Below, piece by piece: positions 32,451-40,016 of a DNA stretch of 64,000 bases (the stretch's first letter is position 1; each line of letters starts with the position of its first letter). The notes under the pieces are model-generated. The model saw only the letters and a program-made list of their open reading frames with translations. It had not been told where the DNA came from and did not search any database. Made by a program: the position numbers and the translations under genes. The stretch lies in NCBI RefSeq assembly GCF_902498185.1, contig NZ_CABVIX010000001.1, positions 372,001 through 436,000 of the forward strand. The letters are read 5' to 3'. This DNA is from Pseudomonas fluorescens (GTDB lineage Bacteria; Pseudomonadota; Gammaproteobacteria; Pseudomonadales; Pseudomonadaceae).

Positions 32451-32478
32451 TATTTATATAAACATGTTTTGACGTCAA
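32451..32478 (-). promoter_or_regulatory. Candidate csgE promoter
   Basis: On the minus strand TTGACG (32478-32473) and TAAATA (32456-32451) are separated by 16 nt, giving a start near 32444 and a leader of about 65 nt. The -35 hexamer overlaps the promoter-proximal TGACGTCA palindrome. Confidence 0.4.
32470..32477. promoter_or_regulatory. TGACGTCA palindrome, proximal copy
   Basis: Perfect 8-bp palindrome overlapping the likely -35 element of the csg operon. An identical copy lies exactly 40 bp further upstream, about four helical turns, as expected for two regulator dimers on one DNA face. Confidence 0.6.
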
Positions 32479-32509
32479 TAAATCAACCCTAGTTCAGGCG
32501 AGAATAAAC

Positions 32510-32517
32510 TGACGTCA
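32510..32517. promoter_or_regulatory. TGACGTCA palindrome, distal copy
   Basis: Second perfect copy, centred near -70 from the inferred csgE start site. Flanks differ from the first copy (ACTGACGTCAGA against TTTGACGTCAAT), so conservation is confined to the 8-bp core. The binding protein is unknown. Confidence 0.6.
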
Positions 32518-32643
32518 GAATTAGTTGGGATTGATTTGATTCTGGAGTATCTGACATGCCGCTGTCATGCTCACTCGCTCATCTTTTTTTCTTCGAGGTA
32601 TCTTGCAAGGAATCTGCAACCGGTCGGCGCGTGTTTGAGATGA

Positions 32644-32853
32644 TATCCTGGCAGCGAAAGCAAGGTCCTGTGGCTACAATTGCAGGAAGGCGTACTGATC
32701 TCCCAGCAGCAGTACGACAGCGCCGCCAAGCTCAGGGCGGCCCTCGAACGGGTGCAAGCGCAGCAGGCAACCTGGCCCGGGCAAGACGATTCGACGGAAC
32801 CCTTGCCGCACCTGAGCACTCAATGCAGTTACATAACTGACAGGAGAACGCTC
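32644..32853 (+). pseudogene. Coding-like remnant or N-terminal extension with a UVR-like motif
   Basis: After a stop at 32641-32643 the frame stays open and joins the PLDc_N gene without a stop. Its conceptual product contains LISQQQYDSAAKLRAALERVQAQQ, which closely resembles the UVR motif of UvrB, UvrC and McsA. No ATG is present; TTG 32680 is the only near start and has no ribosome site. It may be a 5'-truncated gene fragment or part of a longer fusion. The rest of the 474-bp gap from 32380 holds the csg control region; 32518-32643 shows nothing clear. Confidence 0.3.
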
Positions 32854-33066
32854 ATGGAAATCGGAACGATGTGGATCATCCTGGCCGCGGTGCTGATCCT
32901 GCTGGAAATCTGGGCCATCTGGCACATCATCGGCAGTGAACGCAGGGCGGAGCGCAAGATGCTCTGGATCATCTTCGTTGTCTGGGTACCCATCGTCGGT
33001 CTGATCGCCTGGGCCATTGGTGGACCGAAGGCGGTGAAGGGCAAGGCGGTCATGGAGGAGAAATGA
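32854..33066 (+). CDS. PLDc_N small membrane protein
   Basis: The 70-residue protein has two membrane segments (MWIILAAVLILLEIWAIWHII and MLWIIFVVWVPIVGLIAWAI) joined by a basic loop, ending in GGPKAVKG. This is the PLDc_N pattern found at the N-terminus of cardiolipin synthases and in many free-standing small proteins of unknown role. GGAG lies 8 nt before ATG 32854. The reading frame upstream is also open and contains a UVR-like motif. Confidence 0.83.
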   Translation: MEIGTMWIILAAVLILLEIWAIWHIIGSERRAERKMLWIIFVVWVPIVGLIAWAIGGPKAVKGKAVMEEK

Positions 33067-33162
33067 TGCTGCGGGGATGGCGTCACTGCTTGCCTCAGTG
33101 ACCGCGCCGTTCCATTCCCAGGCTGGCTTCAGCCTCCAGCCTGGTCCTATTGCCTCAGGTCC

Positions 33163-34131
33163 TCAGATTCCACCCTTGTGCCAGATGCCCCGGCCGCTCA
33201 AGCGCTCCCGGTCGTGCGGCGCGGTGAAATCCTGCGACGGTCCCTTGGGCACGATGCCATTTGGGTTGATGGTCTTGTGGCTCATGTAGTAATGCTTCTG
33301 GATGTGCTCCAGGTTCACGGTCTCCGCGATACCCGGCCATTGGTACAGCTCGCGCAGCCAGTGGGTGAGGTTCGGGTAGTCGGCAATGCGCCGCAGGTTG
33401 CACTTGAAGTGCCCGAAATACACAGCGTCAAAGCGCACGATGGTCGTGAACAGGCGCACGTCGGCCTCGGTCAGGTACTCGCCAGCCAGGTAGCGCTGGC
33501 GGCCCAGCAGTTCTTCCAGATGGTCGAGTTCGCTGAATACTTCATCGAACGCCTCTTCATAGGCGTGTTGCGTGGTGGCAAAGCCGGCGCGGTAGACCCC
33601 ATTGTTGACCGCAGGATAGATACGCTCGTTGAGCGCATCGATCACCGGGCGCAGTGGCTCGGGATAAAGATCCAGGCGATTGCCGGTCAGCCCGTCGAAC
33701 GCGCTGTTGAAAATGCGGATGATCTCGGCCGACTCGTTGTTGACGATGCGCTGTTCGTGTTTGTCCCACAGCACCGGGACGGTGACACGTCCGGTGTAGT
33801 GCGGGTCGTCCAGGGTGTAGCGCTGGTGCAGGTAGGTGAGGCCGTCCAGGTGGTCGCCGCTGGAGCCCTCGTCCTGATCGAACGTCCAGCCGTGGTCGCC
33901 CATCAGCCAGCTGACCACCGAGACATCGATCAACGGCTCGAGGCCCTTCAAGGCGCGCAGGATCAGCGTGCGATGAGCCCAGGGGCAGGCCAGCGACACA
34001 TAGAGGTGATAGCGGCCGGCTTCGGCGGCGGGGAGCTGATTGCGCCGTTGCGCGTTTTCGCGCTGGAAGGCGCCGTCCTTGCTGTTTTCGTACCACTGGT
34101 CATGCCAGCGGCCATCGATCAAAAGGCCCAT
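33163..34131 (-). CDS. yqjG: Glutathionyl-hydroquinone reductase (Xi-class GST)
   Basis: The 322-residue protein has the Xi-class signature SLACPWAHRTLI with catalytic Cys49, then VPVLWDK and NNESAEIIRIFN. The family reduces glutathionyl-hydroquinones to hydroquinones with glutathione, in the cytoplasm, in quinone detoxification. All key residues are present. It is a stand-alone gene 106 bp downstream of the YbiB-type gene on the same strand. Confidence 0.95.
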   Translation of the reverse strand: MGLLIDGRWHDQWYENSKDGAFQRENAQRRNQLPAAEAGRYHLYVSLACPWAHRTLILRALKGLEPLIDVSVVSWLMGDHGWTFDQDEGSSGDHLDGLTYLHQRYTLDDPHYTGRVTVPVLWDKHEQRIVNNESAEIIRIFNSAFDGLTGNRLDLYPEPLRPVIDALNERIYPAVNNGVYRAGFATTQHAYEEAFDEVFSELDHLEELLGRQRYLAGEYLTEADVRLFTTIVRFDAVYFGHFKCNLRRIADYPNLTHWLRELYQWPGIAETVNLEHIQKHYYMSHKTINPNGIVPKGPSQDFTAPHDRERLSGRGIWHKGGI

Positions 34132-34236
34132 GCCGAGCTCCTGGGAGTGGTGATTCTCGTTGGAGCCCAGTCTACGGCGTATCGTTCGGGCAACTAGCGC
34201 AAAGACTGCAGGGTATTGATCGACTTGTTCGATGAT

Positions 34237-35235
34237 TCAGCTGGCAGTGCGGGCATCCCAATAGCGGGTAGCCGTCGCGAACGCCTCGTCGCGATCCTGC
34301 CCCAGGCCGCGCAAGGCCAAGGCCATGGTTGCCAGCACCGCCGATTCGCCATAGCTGTCCTCGGCTTCACCACGCCAGACCGCCTGCAGGTGCTCGGGTT
34401 GCAGAGTCGCCGGCTTGACGTGCCGTTGGGCGCTCATGGACGGCCACTCCTCGTCCCATGCCTCGCCGTCGGCGGTGCCGTAGAGGTGGCTGATGACATC
34501 GGGATTGATCTCGATCTCGCCGCCATCTCCCTTCACCACGATCGCGCGGTCACCGAGCAGGCGGCTCGCCTCGCGGTGCACGGCCTGGTAGCCCGGGTGG
34601 AAGATACTCTGCAGGCCGCAACGCGCCGACAACGGGTTGAGCACCCTGGCCAGCGAATGGATCGGCGAGCGCAGGCCCAGGGTGTTGCGCAGGTCGATCA
34701 TCCGTTGCAACTGGGGTGCCCAGTCCTGCAGAGGGAAGAACGCCAGGCACTGATCATCCAGGGCCTTTGCCACCGCATCCCAGTCGCGGCACAGCGGAAT
34801 CTCCAGTAGCGCGAGCAACTGCTCGCTGTACATCCGCCCGGCGGTATGAGCACCGCCGCCATGCATCATGATCCGCACGCCGTTGGCCGCCAGGCATTTG
34901 GCCGCCAGCAGATACCAGGGCAGGTGGCGTTTCTTGCCGGCGTAGGTCGGCCAGTCCAGGTCCACGGCCAGGGCAGGAGCCTGCAGGTGCGCGCGCAGGG
35001 CCTCGGTGAAGCCCGCCAGCTCGTCGGCGCTTTCCTCCTTGTGCCGCAGAAGCATGAGGAAGGCACCCAGCTGGGTGTCCTCGACCTTGCCTTCAAGCAA
35101 CAGGGTCATGGCGGCGCGGGCTTCTTCGCGGTCAAGGCCGCGCGCGCCACGCTTGCCCTTGCCCAGGATGCGCACGAATTCGGCGAAGGGGTGTTCAGCC
35201 GGGGTTTCCAGGGTCAGCGGACGAGGTTCGTTCAT
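34237..35235 (-). CDS. TrpD2/YbiB-type phosphoribosyltransferase-fold protein
   Basis: The 332-residue protein has the anthranilate-phosphoribosyltransferase fold: an N-terminal helical domain (LDREEARAAMTLLLEG, LGAFLMLLRHKEES) and a MHGGGAHTAGR loop in place of the TrpD GTGGD loop. YbiB of this group binds nucleic acid and lacks a proven enzyme activity, and Pseudomonas copies are often labelled glycosyl transferase. Its ATG overlaps the tusE stop (ATGA), so it is translated with the tRNA-thiolation operon. A link to RNA or DNA binding is inference. Confidence 0.85.
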   Translation of the reverse strand: MNEPRPLTLETPAEHPFAEFVRILGKGKRGARGLDREEARAAMTLLLEGKVEDTQLGAFLMLLRHKEESADELAGFTEALRAHLQAPALAVDLDWPTYAGKKRHLPWYLLAAKCLAANGVRIMMHGGGAHTAGRMYSEQLLALLEIPLCRDWDAVAKALDDQCLAFFPLQDWAPQLQRMIDLRNTLGLRSPIHSLARVLNPLSARCGLQSIFHPGYQAVHREASRLLGDRAIVVKGDGGEIEINPDVISHLYGTADGEAWDEEWPSMSAQRHVKPATLQPEHLQAVWRGEAEDSYGESAVLATMALALRGLGQDRDEAFATATRYWDARTAS

Positions 35236-35567
35236 ATGCAATTGGTCGGCTTCGGCAGGCCCGCCAGCTTGGCGGCAAGTTTGGCGGGAGTGCCATTGAA
35301 CAGGCGATTGAGGTGCGGGCTGTTGCCCTTTTCCGGGCCCAGTTTGAGCGCGGCGTACTTGATCAGCGGACGGGTGGCCGGTGACAGCTGGTACTGCGCG
35401 TAGAACTGGCGCAGCAGCTCGAGGATGTCCCAGTGATCGGGGGTCAGGGCGATCTGTTCGCGTTTGGCCAGGGCCTCGGCCACTTCAGGAGACCACTCTT
35501 GCAGGTCGGCCAGAAAGCCGTCCTTGTCCAGGGCGATCTGCCGATCGCCGACAGTCAGGGTAGTCAT
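35232..35567 (-). CDS. tusE: Sulfur relay protein TusE/DsrC
   Basis: The 111-residue protein ends KPTNCI with the conserved penultimate Cys110 that accepts persulfide from TusBCD and passes it to MnmA for 2-thiouridine in tRNA wobble position 34. The rest (DKDGFLADLQEWSPEVAEALA, ALTPDHWDILELLRQFY) is typical DsrC. Overlaps tusB and the YbiB-type gene by 4 nt each. Confidence 0.96.
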   Translation of the reverse strand: MTTLTVGDRQIALDKDGFLADLQEWSPEVAEALAKREQIALTPDHWDILELLRQFYAQYQLSPATRPLIKYAALKLGPEKGNSPHLNRLFNGTPAKLAAKLAGLPKPTNCI

Positions 35568-35860
35568 AGCCAGGTGTTGACCTTGTCGTAGTGAAGCGAC
35601 AGTCCGACGAAGGCCGCGTAATCGACCGCCTTGGCGAGGTCTGTGCTGATGGCACGGGCCTGGAGGTCTTCGTCGAGGACGAACAACCGCGGCCCGATCG
35701 CCGCAGCCTGCAGCGCCCGCTGTGGCGTACTGCCAGGTTGCAGGGCATGGACCGCGTCGCCGCAGAGCAACAGCGCATCCTCGGGCCCCAGCAGGCGCAG
35801 GCAGCTGCTCAAGCGATTGTCGCCGAAGGGCGAATGGGCAATGACATGAAGAGTCGTCAT
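35564..35860 (-). CDS. tusB: Sulfur relay protein TusB/DsrH
   Basis: The 98-residue protein (MTTLHVIAHSPFGDNRLSSCL, LLLCGDAVHALQ) belongs to the DsrH/TusB family, the non-catalytic subunit of the TusBCD hexamer. It is in the middle of the tusDCB-tusE operon, sharing one base with tusC and four with tusE. Confidence 0.94.
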   Translation of the reverse strand: MTTLHVIAHSPFGDNRLSSCLRLLGPEDALLLCGDAVHALQPGSTPQRALQAAAIGPRLFVLDEDLQARAISTDLAKAVDYAAFVGLSLHYDKVNTWL

Positions 35861-36219
35861 CAGAGGGTCACCACCTGGTCGAATCGGGCTATCAGGGCGG
35901 CCAGCGCAGCGGCATCCAGCACCTGCACCGGCAGGTCCAGCACGCTGTGCTCGAGGCCGCGCTCAGCCAGGCTATGAGCGCACGCATACAGCTCGTCGAC
36001 GCCGAACATGGGCAAGGCCTGCAAGTTGGCGGACAGGTTTTTCTGCTGGAGCAGGGCAGGCTGTTGCCCACCGCTCAGCTGGAATACACCGTCATCGAGA
36101 AACAGCATCCCCAAGGGCAGGTCGAAGGCTCCGCCTGCCAGCGCGATGTCCAGCGCCTCGCGCGCCGACAGGCCGCTCCACGGCGCCTGGCGGCTGATGA
36201 TCAATATGGATTTGGCCAT
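35860..36219 (-). CDS. tusC: Sulfur relay protein TusC/DsrF
   Basis: The 119-residue protein (MAKSILIISRQAPWSGLSAREALDIAL, PLGMLFLDDGVFQL) is TusC, a structural subunit of the TusBCD sulfurtransferase. ATG 36217-36219 is chosen: the longer frame to 36288 would overlap tusD. One base separates it from the tusD stop. Confidence 0.94.
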   Translation of the reverse strand: MAKSILIISRQAPWSGLSAREALDIALAGGAFDLPLGMLFLDDGVFQLSGGQQPALLQQKNLSANLQALPMFGVDELYACAHSLAERGLEHSVLDLPVQVLDAAALAALIARFDQVVTL

Positions 36220-36220
36220 C

Positions 36221-36613
36221 TCAATCGCCTCCAAAACAGACCAGTCGATCGGCAAGCTGCGTCGCCTCGTGCAATTGACCCAGGCCACTCAGTTCCCATG
36301 GCCCCGGCAGGTTGGCCGCCGGTCGCTGGTAGCGGTTGGCTTCGTCGTCGTTGAGCACGCCACGGCGCAGGGCCGCGGCGATGCACACCACGGCATCAAG
36401 CTGCTGCTCGGTGACAAAATCGCGCCATTGGGCAGCAATGTCCGTTTCATCCTGCGGCGCTACCACGTTGGCAGAAGCGCTGTGCACGCCGTCCTGGTAG
36501 AAGAACAGCCGGGCAATCTCATGCCCACCGGCCAGCGCGGCCTGGGCAAAACGCAGGGCGCGGCGCGAGGAGGGCGCATGGGCCGGGGAAAAAACCGCGA
36601 TAGCGAATTTCAT
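36221..36613 (-). CDS. tusD: Sulfurtransferase TusD/DsrE
   Basis: The 130-residue protein (MKFAIAVFSPAHAPSSRRAL, LFFYQDGVHSASANV) carries Cys77 in VVCIAAALRRGV, the persulfide-carrying cysteine of TusD. First gene of the tRNA-thiolation operon tusD-tusC-tusB-tusE-ybiB-like. The permease terminator lies just upstream, so the operon must have its own promoter in the short gap. Confidence 0.95.
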   Translation of the reverse strand: MKFAIAVFSPAHAPSSRRALRFAQAALAGGHEIARLFFYQDGVHSASANVVAPQDETDIAAQWRDFVTEQQLDAVVCIAAALRRGVLNDDEANRYQRPAANLPGPWELSGLGQLHEATQLADRLVCFGGD

Positions 36614-36651
36614 GAAGGGCTCTGTCAGCGAATCTGCCGCCATGATAAAGC

Positions 36652-36679
36652 AAAAAGCCCGCACCTGGAGGCGCGGGCT
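36652..36679 (-). terminator. Terminator of the NCS2 permease gene
   Basis: AGCCCGC and GCGGGCT (36656-36662 and 36673-36679) form a 7-bp stem with a 10-nt loop. On the minus strand a run of five T follows, which fits intrinsic termination after the permease stop at 36702. Confidence 0.85.
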
Positions 36680-36701
36680 AGTGTCCGCAGCGGGGCAGGC
36701 G

Positions 36702-38081
36702 TCAGACCTGTTCCTTGCTCTGCGGCAGGAACCAGTTCAGCACCACCGCGCAGATGCCGCCCGTGGCCACGCCCGATTCCAGCACGTTGCGCAGCGCCGC
36801 CGGCATGTGCGCCAGGAACTCCGGCACCTGCGCCACACCCAGGCCCAGCGCCAGCGACACCGCGATGATCAGCAATGCGCGGCGGTCCAGGCGGGTGCTG
36901 GCCAGGATGTTGATGCCCGAGGCCGCGACCGCACCGAACATCACCATGGCCGCGCCGCCGAGCACTGGCTCCGGCACCGCCTGGATCACACCGGCCACGC
37001 TCGGGAACAGGCCCAGCAGCACCAGCATCGCCGCGATCCAGATGCCGATATGGCGGCTGGCGATGCCCGTCAGCTGGATCACTCCATTGTTCTGGGCAAA
37101 GATCGAGCTCGGGAAGGTGTTGAACAACCCTGCCAGCAGCGAGTTGGCACCGTTGACCAGCACGCCGCCCTTGATCCGCTGCATCCACACCGGCCCTTCG
37201 ACCGGCTGGCGCGACACCTTGCTGGTGGCGGTGACGTCGCCAATGGCTTCGAGTGAAGTCACCAGGTAGATCACCAGCATCGGAATGAACAGCGCCCACG
37301 AGAAGCTCAGGCCGAAATGCAGCGGCATCGGCACCTGGAACAGCGCGGCCTCATGCATGCCGGTGAAGTCCAGCCGGCCCATGTAGCCCGCAAGCGCATA
37401 GCCCACGGCCAGGGCGATGACGATGGCGCAGCTGCGCATCCACACCACCGGCACACGGTTGAGCGCCACGATGATGGCCAGCACCACGCCCGACAGCAGC
37501 AGGTTGTCGCCGTTGGCGAACGTGCCGTTGCCCATGGCCGTGAACCCACCACCCATGCTGATCAGCCCGACCTTGATCAGGGTCAGGCCGATCATCAGCA
37601 CCACGATGCCGGTGACCAGCGGCGTGATCAGCCGCTTGATGAACGGCAGGATGCGCGACACGCCCATCTCCACGAAGGATCCGGCGATCACCACGCCAAA
37701 GATCGCGGCCATCACACCTTCCACCGGTGTGCCTTGCTTGACCATCAGCGCGCCGCCCGCGATCAGCGGCCCGACAAAGTTGAAGCTGGTGCCCTGGACG
37801 ATCAGCAGCCCAGCGCCGAATGGTCCAAAGCGACGGCATTGCACAAAGGTCGCGATGCCTGAGATCACCAGCGACATCGAGACGATCAGGTTGGTATCGC
37901 GCGCCGAGACACCCAGCGCCTGGCAGATCAGCAGGCCAGGGGTGACGATCGGCACGATGATCGCCAGCAGGTGCTGCAACGCCGCCAGCATGCCGATCAA
38001 CGGCCGAGGCTTGTCCTCAAGGCCCAGCACCAGTTCGTTGTTGGGCGCGGCCGCGTTCGGCTCATGTTCGATGGAACTCAT
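36702..38081 (-). CDS. NCS2 nucleobase permease (uracil/xanthine type)
   Basis: The 459-residue protein has about 14 hydrophobic segments and the NCS2 signatures GLQHLLA-like MLAALQHLLAIIVPIVTP, FGAGLLIVQGTSFNF, SLEAIGDVTATS and FPSSIFAQNNGVIQLTGIASR. The family imports uracil, xanthine or urate with protons. The TFPSSIFAQNNG motif points to the xanthine/urate branch, but substrate is not certain. MSSIEHEPN (38079-38081) is taken as start; the longer frame runs into promoter sequence. Confidence 0.92.
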   Translation of the reverse strand: MSSIEHEPNAAAPNNELVLGLEDKPRPLIGMLAALQHLLAIIVPIVTPGLLICQALGVSARDTNLIVSMSLVISGIATFVQCRRFGPFGAGLLIVQGTSFNFVGPLIAGGALMVKQGTPVEGVMAAIFGVVIAGSFVEMGVSRILPFIKRLITPLVTGIVVLMIGLTLIKVGLISMGGGFTAMGNGTFANGDNLLLSGVVLAIIVALNRVPVVWMRSCAIVIALAVGYALAGYMGRLDFTGMHEAALFQVPMPLHFGLSFSWALFIPMLVIYLVTSLEAIGDVTATSKVSRQPVEGPVWMQRIKGGVLVNGANSLLAGLFNTFPSSIFAQNNGVIQLTGIASRHIGIWIAAMLVLLGLFPSVAGVIQAVPEPVLGGAAMVMFGAVAASGINILASTRLDRRALLIIAVSLALGLGVAQVPEFLAHMPAALRNVLESGVATGGICAVVLNWFLPQSKEQV

Positions 38082-38156
38082 GGGTAAGCTGCCCCGGCAG
38101 AAAAAGGAGCGCATTCTACGGCCCGATGCCGCGCAGCGGTAGTACCAGACGCCCAC

Positions 38157-38182
38157 AAAAAAGCCCGCCGAAGCGGGCTTTC
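38157..38182. terminator. Terminator of the YccA/BI-1 gene
   Basis: AGCCCGC-CGAA-GCGGGCT (38162-38179) is flanked by A-runs on the left and TTT on the right. It is a strong minus-strand terminator for the gene ending at 38199. Confidence 0.88.
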
Positions 38183-38198
38183 TCCAGACGTTTACCTG

Positions 38199-38870
38199 TC
38201 AGTCATCACGACCCATGATGCCGAACAGCTGCAGCAGGCTGACGAACAGGTTGTAGATCGATACATACAGGCTGATGGTCGCCATGATGTAGTTGCGCTC
38301 GCCGCCGTGGATGATCGCGCTGGTCTGGAACAGAATGCAGACCGACGAGAAGAGTACGAAGCCAGCGCTGATCGCCAGTTGCAGGCCGCTGATCTGGAAG
38401 AAGAAGCTGGCCACCACGGCACCCAGCAGGACGAAGAAGCCCGCGGTGATGAAACCGCTGAGGAAGCTCATGTCCTTGCGGGTGATCAGCACGTAGGCCG
38501 ACAGGCCACCGAAAACCAGGGCGGTCATGGCGAAGGCGGAGCTCACCACCTCGGCGCCACCGGCCATGCCCAGGTAGCGGTTGAGGATCGGGCCGAGGAT
38601 GAAGCCCATGAAGCCGGTCAGGGCAAAGGTCGAGACCAGGCCCCAGGCCGAATCACGCAGCTTGTTGGTCAGGAAGAACAGACCGTAGAAGCCGATCAGC
38701 ACGACGAAGATGTTCGGGTAACCCACCCGCATCTGCTGGGCGACGAAAGCCATGACGCCGCTGAAGGCGAGGGTGAGTGCCAGCAGGCTGTACGTGTTGC
38801 GCAGGATGCGGCTAACCTCCTGCTGCTCGACCTGCTGGCCGTGGTTCAGTGCATAATCCTGTTCGCGCAT
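38199..38870 (-). CDS. Bax inhibitor-1/YccA family membrane protein
   Basis: The 223-residue protein has seven hydrophobic segments and the BI-1 pattern (VSRILRNTYSLLALTLAFSG, LRDSAWGLVSTFALTGFMGF, ends IYNLFVSLLQLFGIMGRDD). YccA of E. coli binds and modulates the FtsH protease; other members conduct calcium. A modulator role at the inner membrane is likely but not shown. Single gene with its own terminator, upstream of tRNA-Ser. Confidence 0.94.
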   Translation of the reverse strand: MREQDYALNHGQQVEQQEVSRILRNTYSLLALTLAFSGVMAFVAQQMRVGYPNIFVVLIGFYGLFFLTNKLRDSAWGLVSTFALTGFMGFILGPILNRYLGMAGGAEVVSSAFAMTALVFGGLSAYVLITRKDMSFLSGFITAGFFVLLGAVVASFFFQISGLQLAISAGFVLFSSVCILFQTSAIIHGGERNYIMATISLYVSIYNLFVSLLQLFGIMGRDD

Positions 38871-38993
38871 GGCGACACTCCTGTGGGTTTTGTAACGTGA
38901 AGATGCAAGGATGATATCAGAGCCTCCGCAGCCCGCGACACACAGAGTTTGACAGCTTGTTTCATTACGGTATTATGGCCGCCGCAAAACGAA

Positions 38994-39081
38994 GGAAGCG
39001 TGGCCGAGTGGTTTAAGGCAACGGTCTTGAAAACCGTCGATGGGCAACTATCCTAGAGTTCGAATCTCTACGCTTCCGCCA
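38994..39081 (+). tRNA. tRNA-Ser (anticodon TGA)
   Basis: 88 nt including encoded CCA (39079-39081). The acceptor arms GGAAGCG and CGCTTCC pair fully. The anticodon TGA at 39028-39030 sits in the loop CTTGAAA between ACGGT and ACCGT. The long variable arm is typical of tRNA-Ser. Reads UCA and probably other UCN codons. Confidence 0.97.
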
Positions 39082-39094
39082 TCATTTCTCATTG

Positions 39095-39121
39095 AAGCCC
39101 TGATTTTGTCAGGGCTTTTTT
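39095..39121 (+). terminator. Terminator after tRNA-Ser
   Basis: AAGCCCTGA (39095-39103) and TCAGGGCTT (39109-39117) form a 9-bp stem, followed by TTTT. Classic intrinsic terminator 13 bp after the tRNA. Confidence 0.92.
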
Positions 39122-39228
39122 GTGCCCGATCGCCTCTGGCCCATACCTTCGGAGTTCCTTGCCAGCGGATCGCGCGCCCATCAAGCGCGCGGGCAAGCAG
39201 TCACTTACTCACGCATCTTGCCATTGCC

Positions 39229-39245
39229 CCGAGTGGTTGATGGCA
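39229..39245 (+). other. Short fragment resembling the tRNA-Ser D-arm
   Basis: These 17 bases match the D-arm region of the neighbouring tRNA-Ser at 15 positions (CCGAGTGGTT and GGCA identical). It lies 150 bp after the tRNA. It may be a relic of recombination at the tRNA or a coincidence; no integrase is nearby. The same bases form a 7-bp stem (TGCCCCG/CGGGGCA) spanning 39225-39252. Confidence 0.3.
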
Positions 39246-39266
39246 CGGGGCAGAGTGTGACCTTAC

Positions 39267-39776
39267 TCAATCCACAGTCTGTTGCGCAGCGGTATCGACG
39301 GCGGGGGCCGGCACGCTCGGTTTTGCCTTCGCACGATTTCGTCGGTCCTGGCTGCGTTGCCGCGAAGCCTGCTGCTTCGCATGGATCGCCTGGGCGGCGG
39401 TCACAGTGCCAGCGGCTTCACCGTTCAAGTCCAGGCGCGGCGCGTTCTCCACCATGCTTGCCCAGTACCGAGCGCCCCGGCACCAGGTAGAGATGCCCAG
39501 CTTCAGCTGTTCGCGGGTTATTCCGAGCAGCTCCAGGTGTTGTTCGGCATCCTTGAAAATGCCCTCCTTGAGCGGAACCTTTGGGGCCGGATTGACGGGG
39601 AAGGCCAATGGAAAATGCTTCTGCAATGGCCAGATCGCTTCCACCGCCGGATCCTGCTCACGAGGCTTCTTCTGTGGCGAGGGCTTCCGCTTGGGGGGCG
39701 CCGCGCGCTCAGTCTTTGTCTGCTCTTTTTCAGCCCGCAGGCGGTCACGTAGTCCAGCTAGTTGTTCAAAACCCAT
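39267..39776 (-). CDS. ProQ/FinO-family RNA chaperone
   Basis: The 169-residue protein has a basic N-terminal arm rich in Lys/Pro, a central FinO domain (about residues 43-115; AIWPLQKHFPLAFP, PLKEGIFKD, LGITREQLKLGISTWCRGARYW) and a basic, disordered-looking C-terminal tail. ProQ/FinO proteins bind structured sRNAs and mRNA 3' ends. It is shorter than enteric ProQ and lacks its C-terminal Tudor-like domain, as is usual in Pseudomonas. The start follows closely from the ATG at 39774-39776. Confidence 0.92.
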   Translation of the reverse strand: MGFEQLAGLRDRLRAEKEQTKTERAAPPKRKPSPQKKPREQDPAVEAIWPLQKHFPLAFPVNPAPKVPLKEGIFKDAEQHLELLGITREQLKLGISTWCRGARYWASMVENAPRLDLNGEAAGTVTAAQAIHAKQQASRQRSQDRRNRAKAKPSVPAPAVDTAAQQTVD

Positions 39777-40016
39777 CGTTCAATTCACTGCTTCGAGGTT
39801 GATTGCGTGGCGCAAGGATATTCCATGTAGCGCCTGGGGGCAGCCTAAACAGGATGAATTGCCGATGGTTTCTTGAATGCGCGAAGGTTACTTGTGCTTG
39901 AAAGCCGCGTGTCGCGAGCGGCGGGGGGCAGTAACAGGACCCTTGGCAGACGCTGAAAAAGGGCCCTCGCGCGGCGCTGGAAACCAGCCCGGGTGCCGGC
40001 TTCCAGGGCGCGCCTA

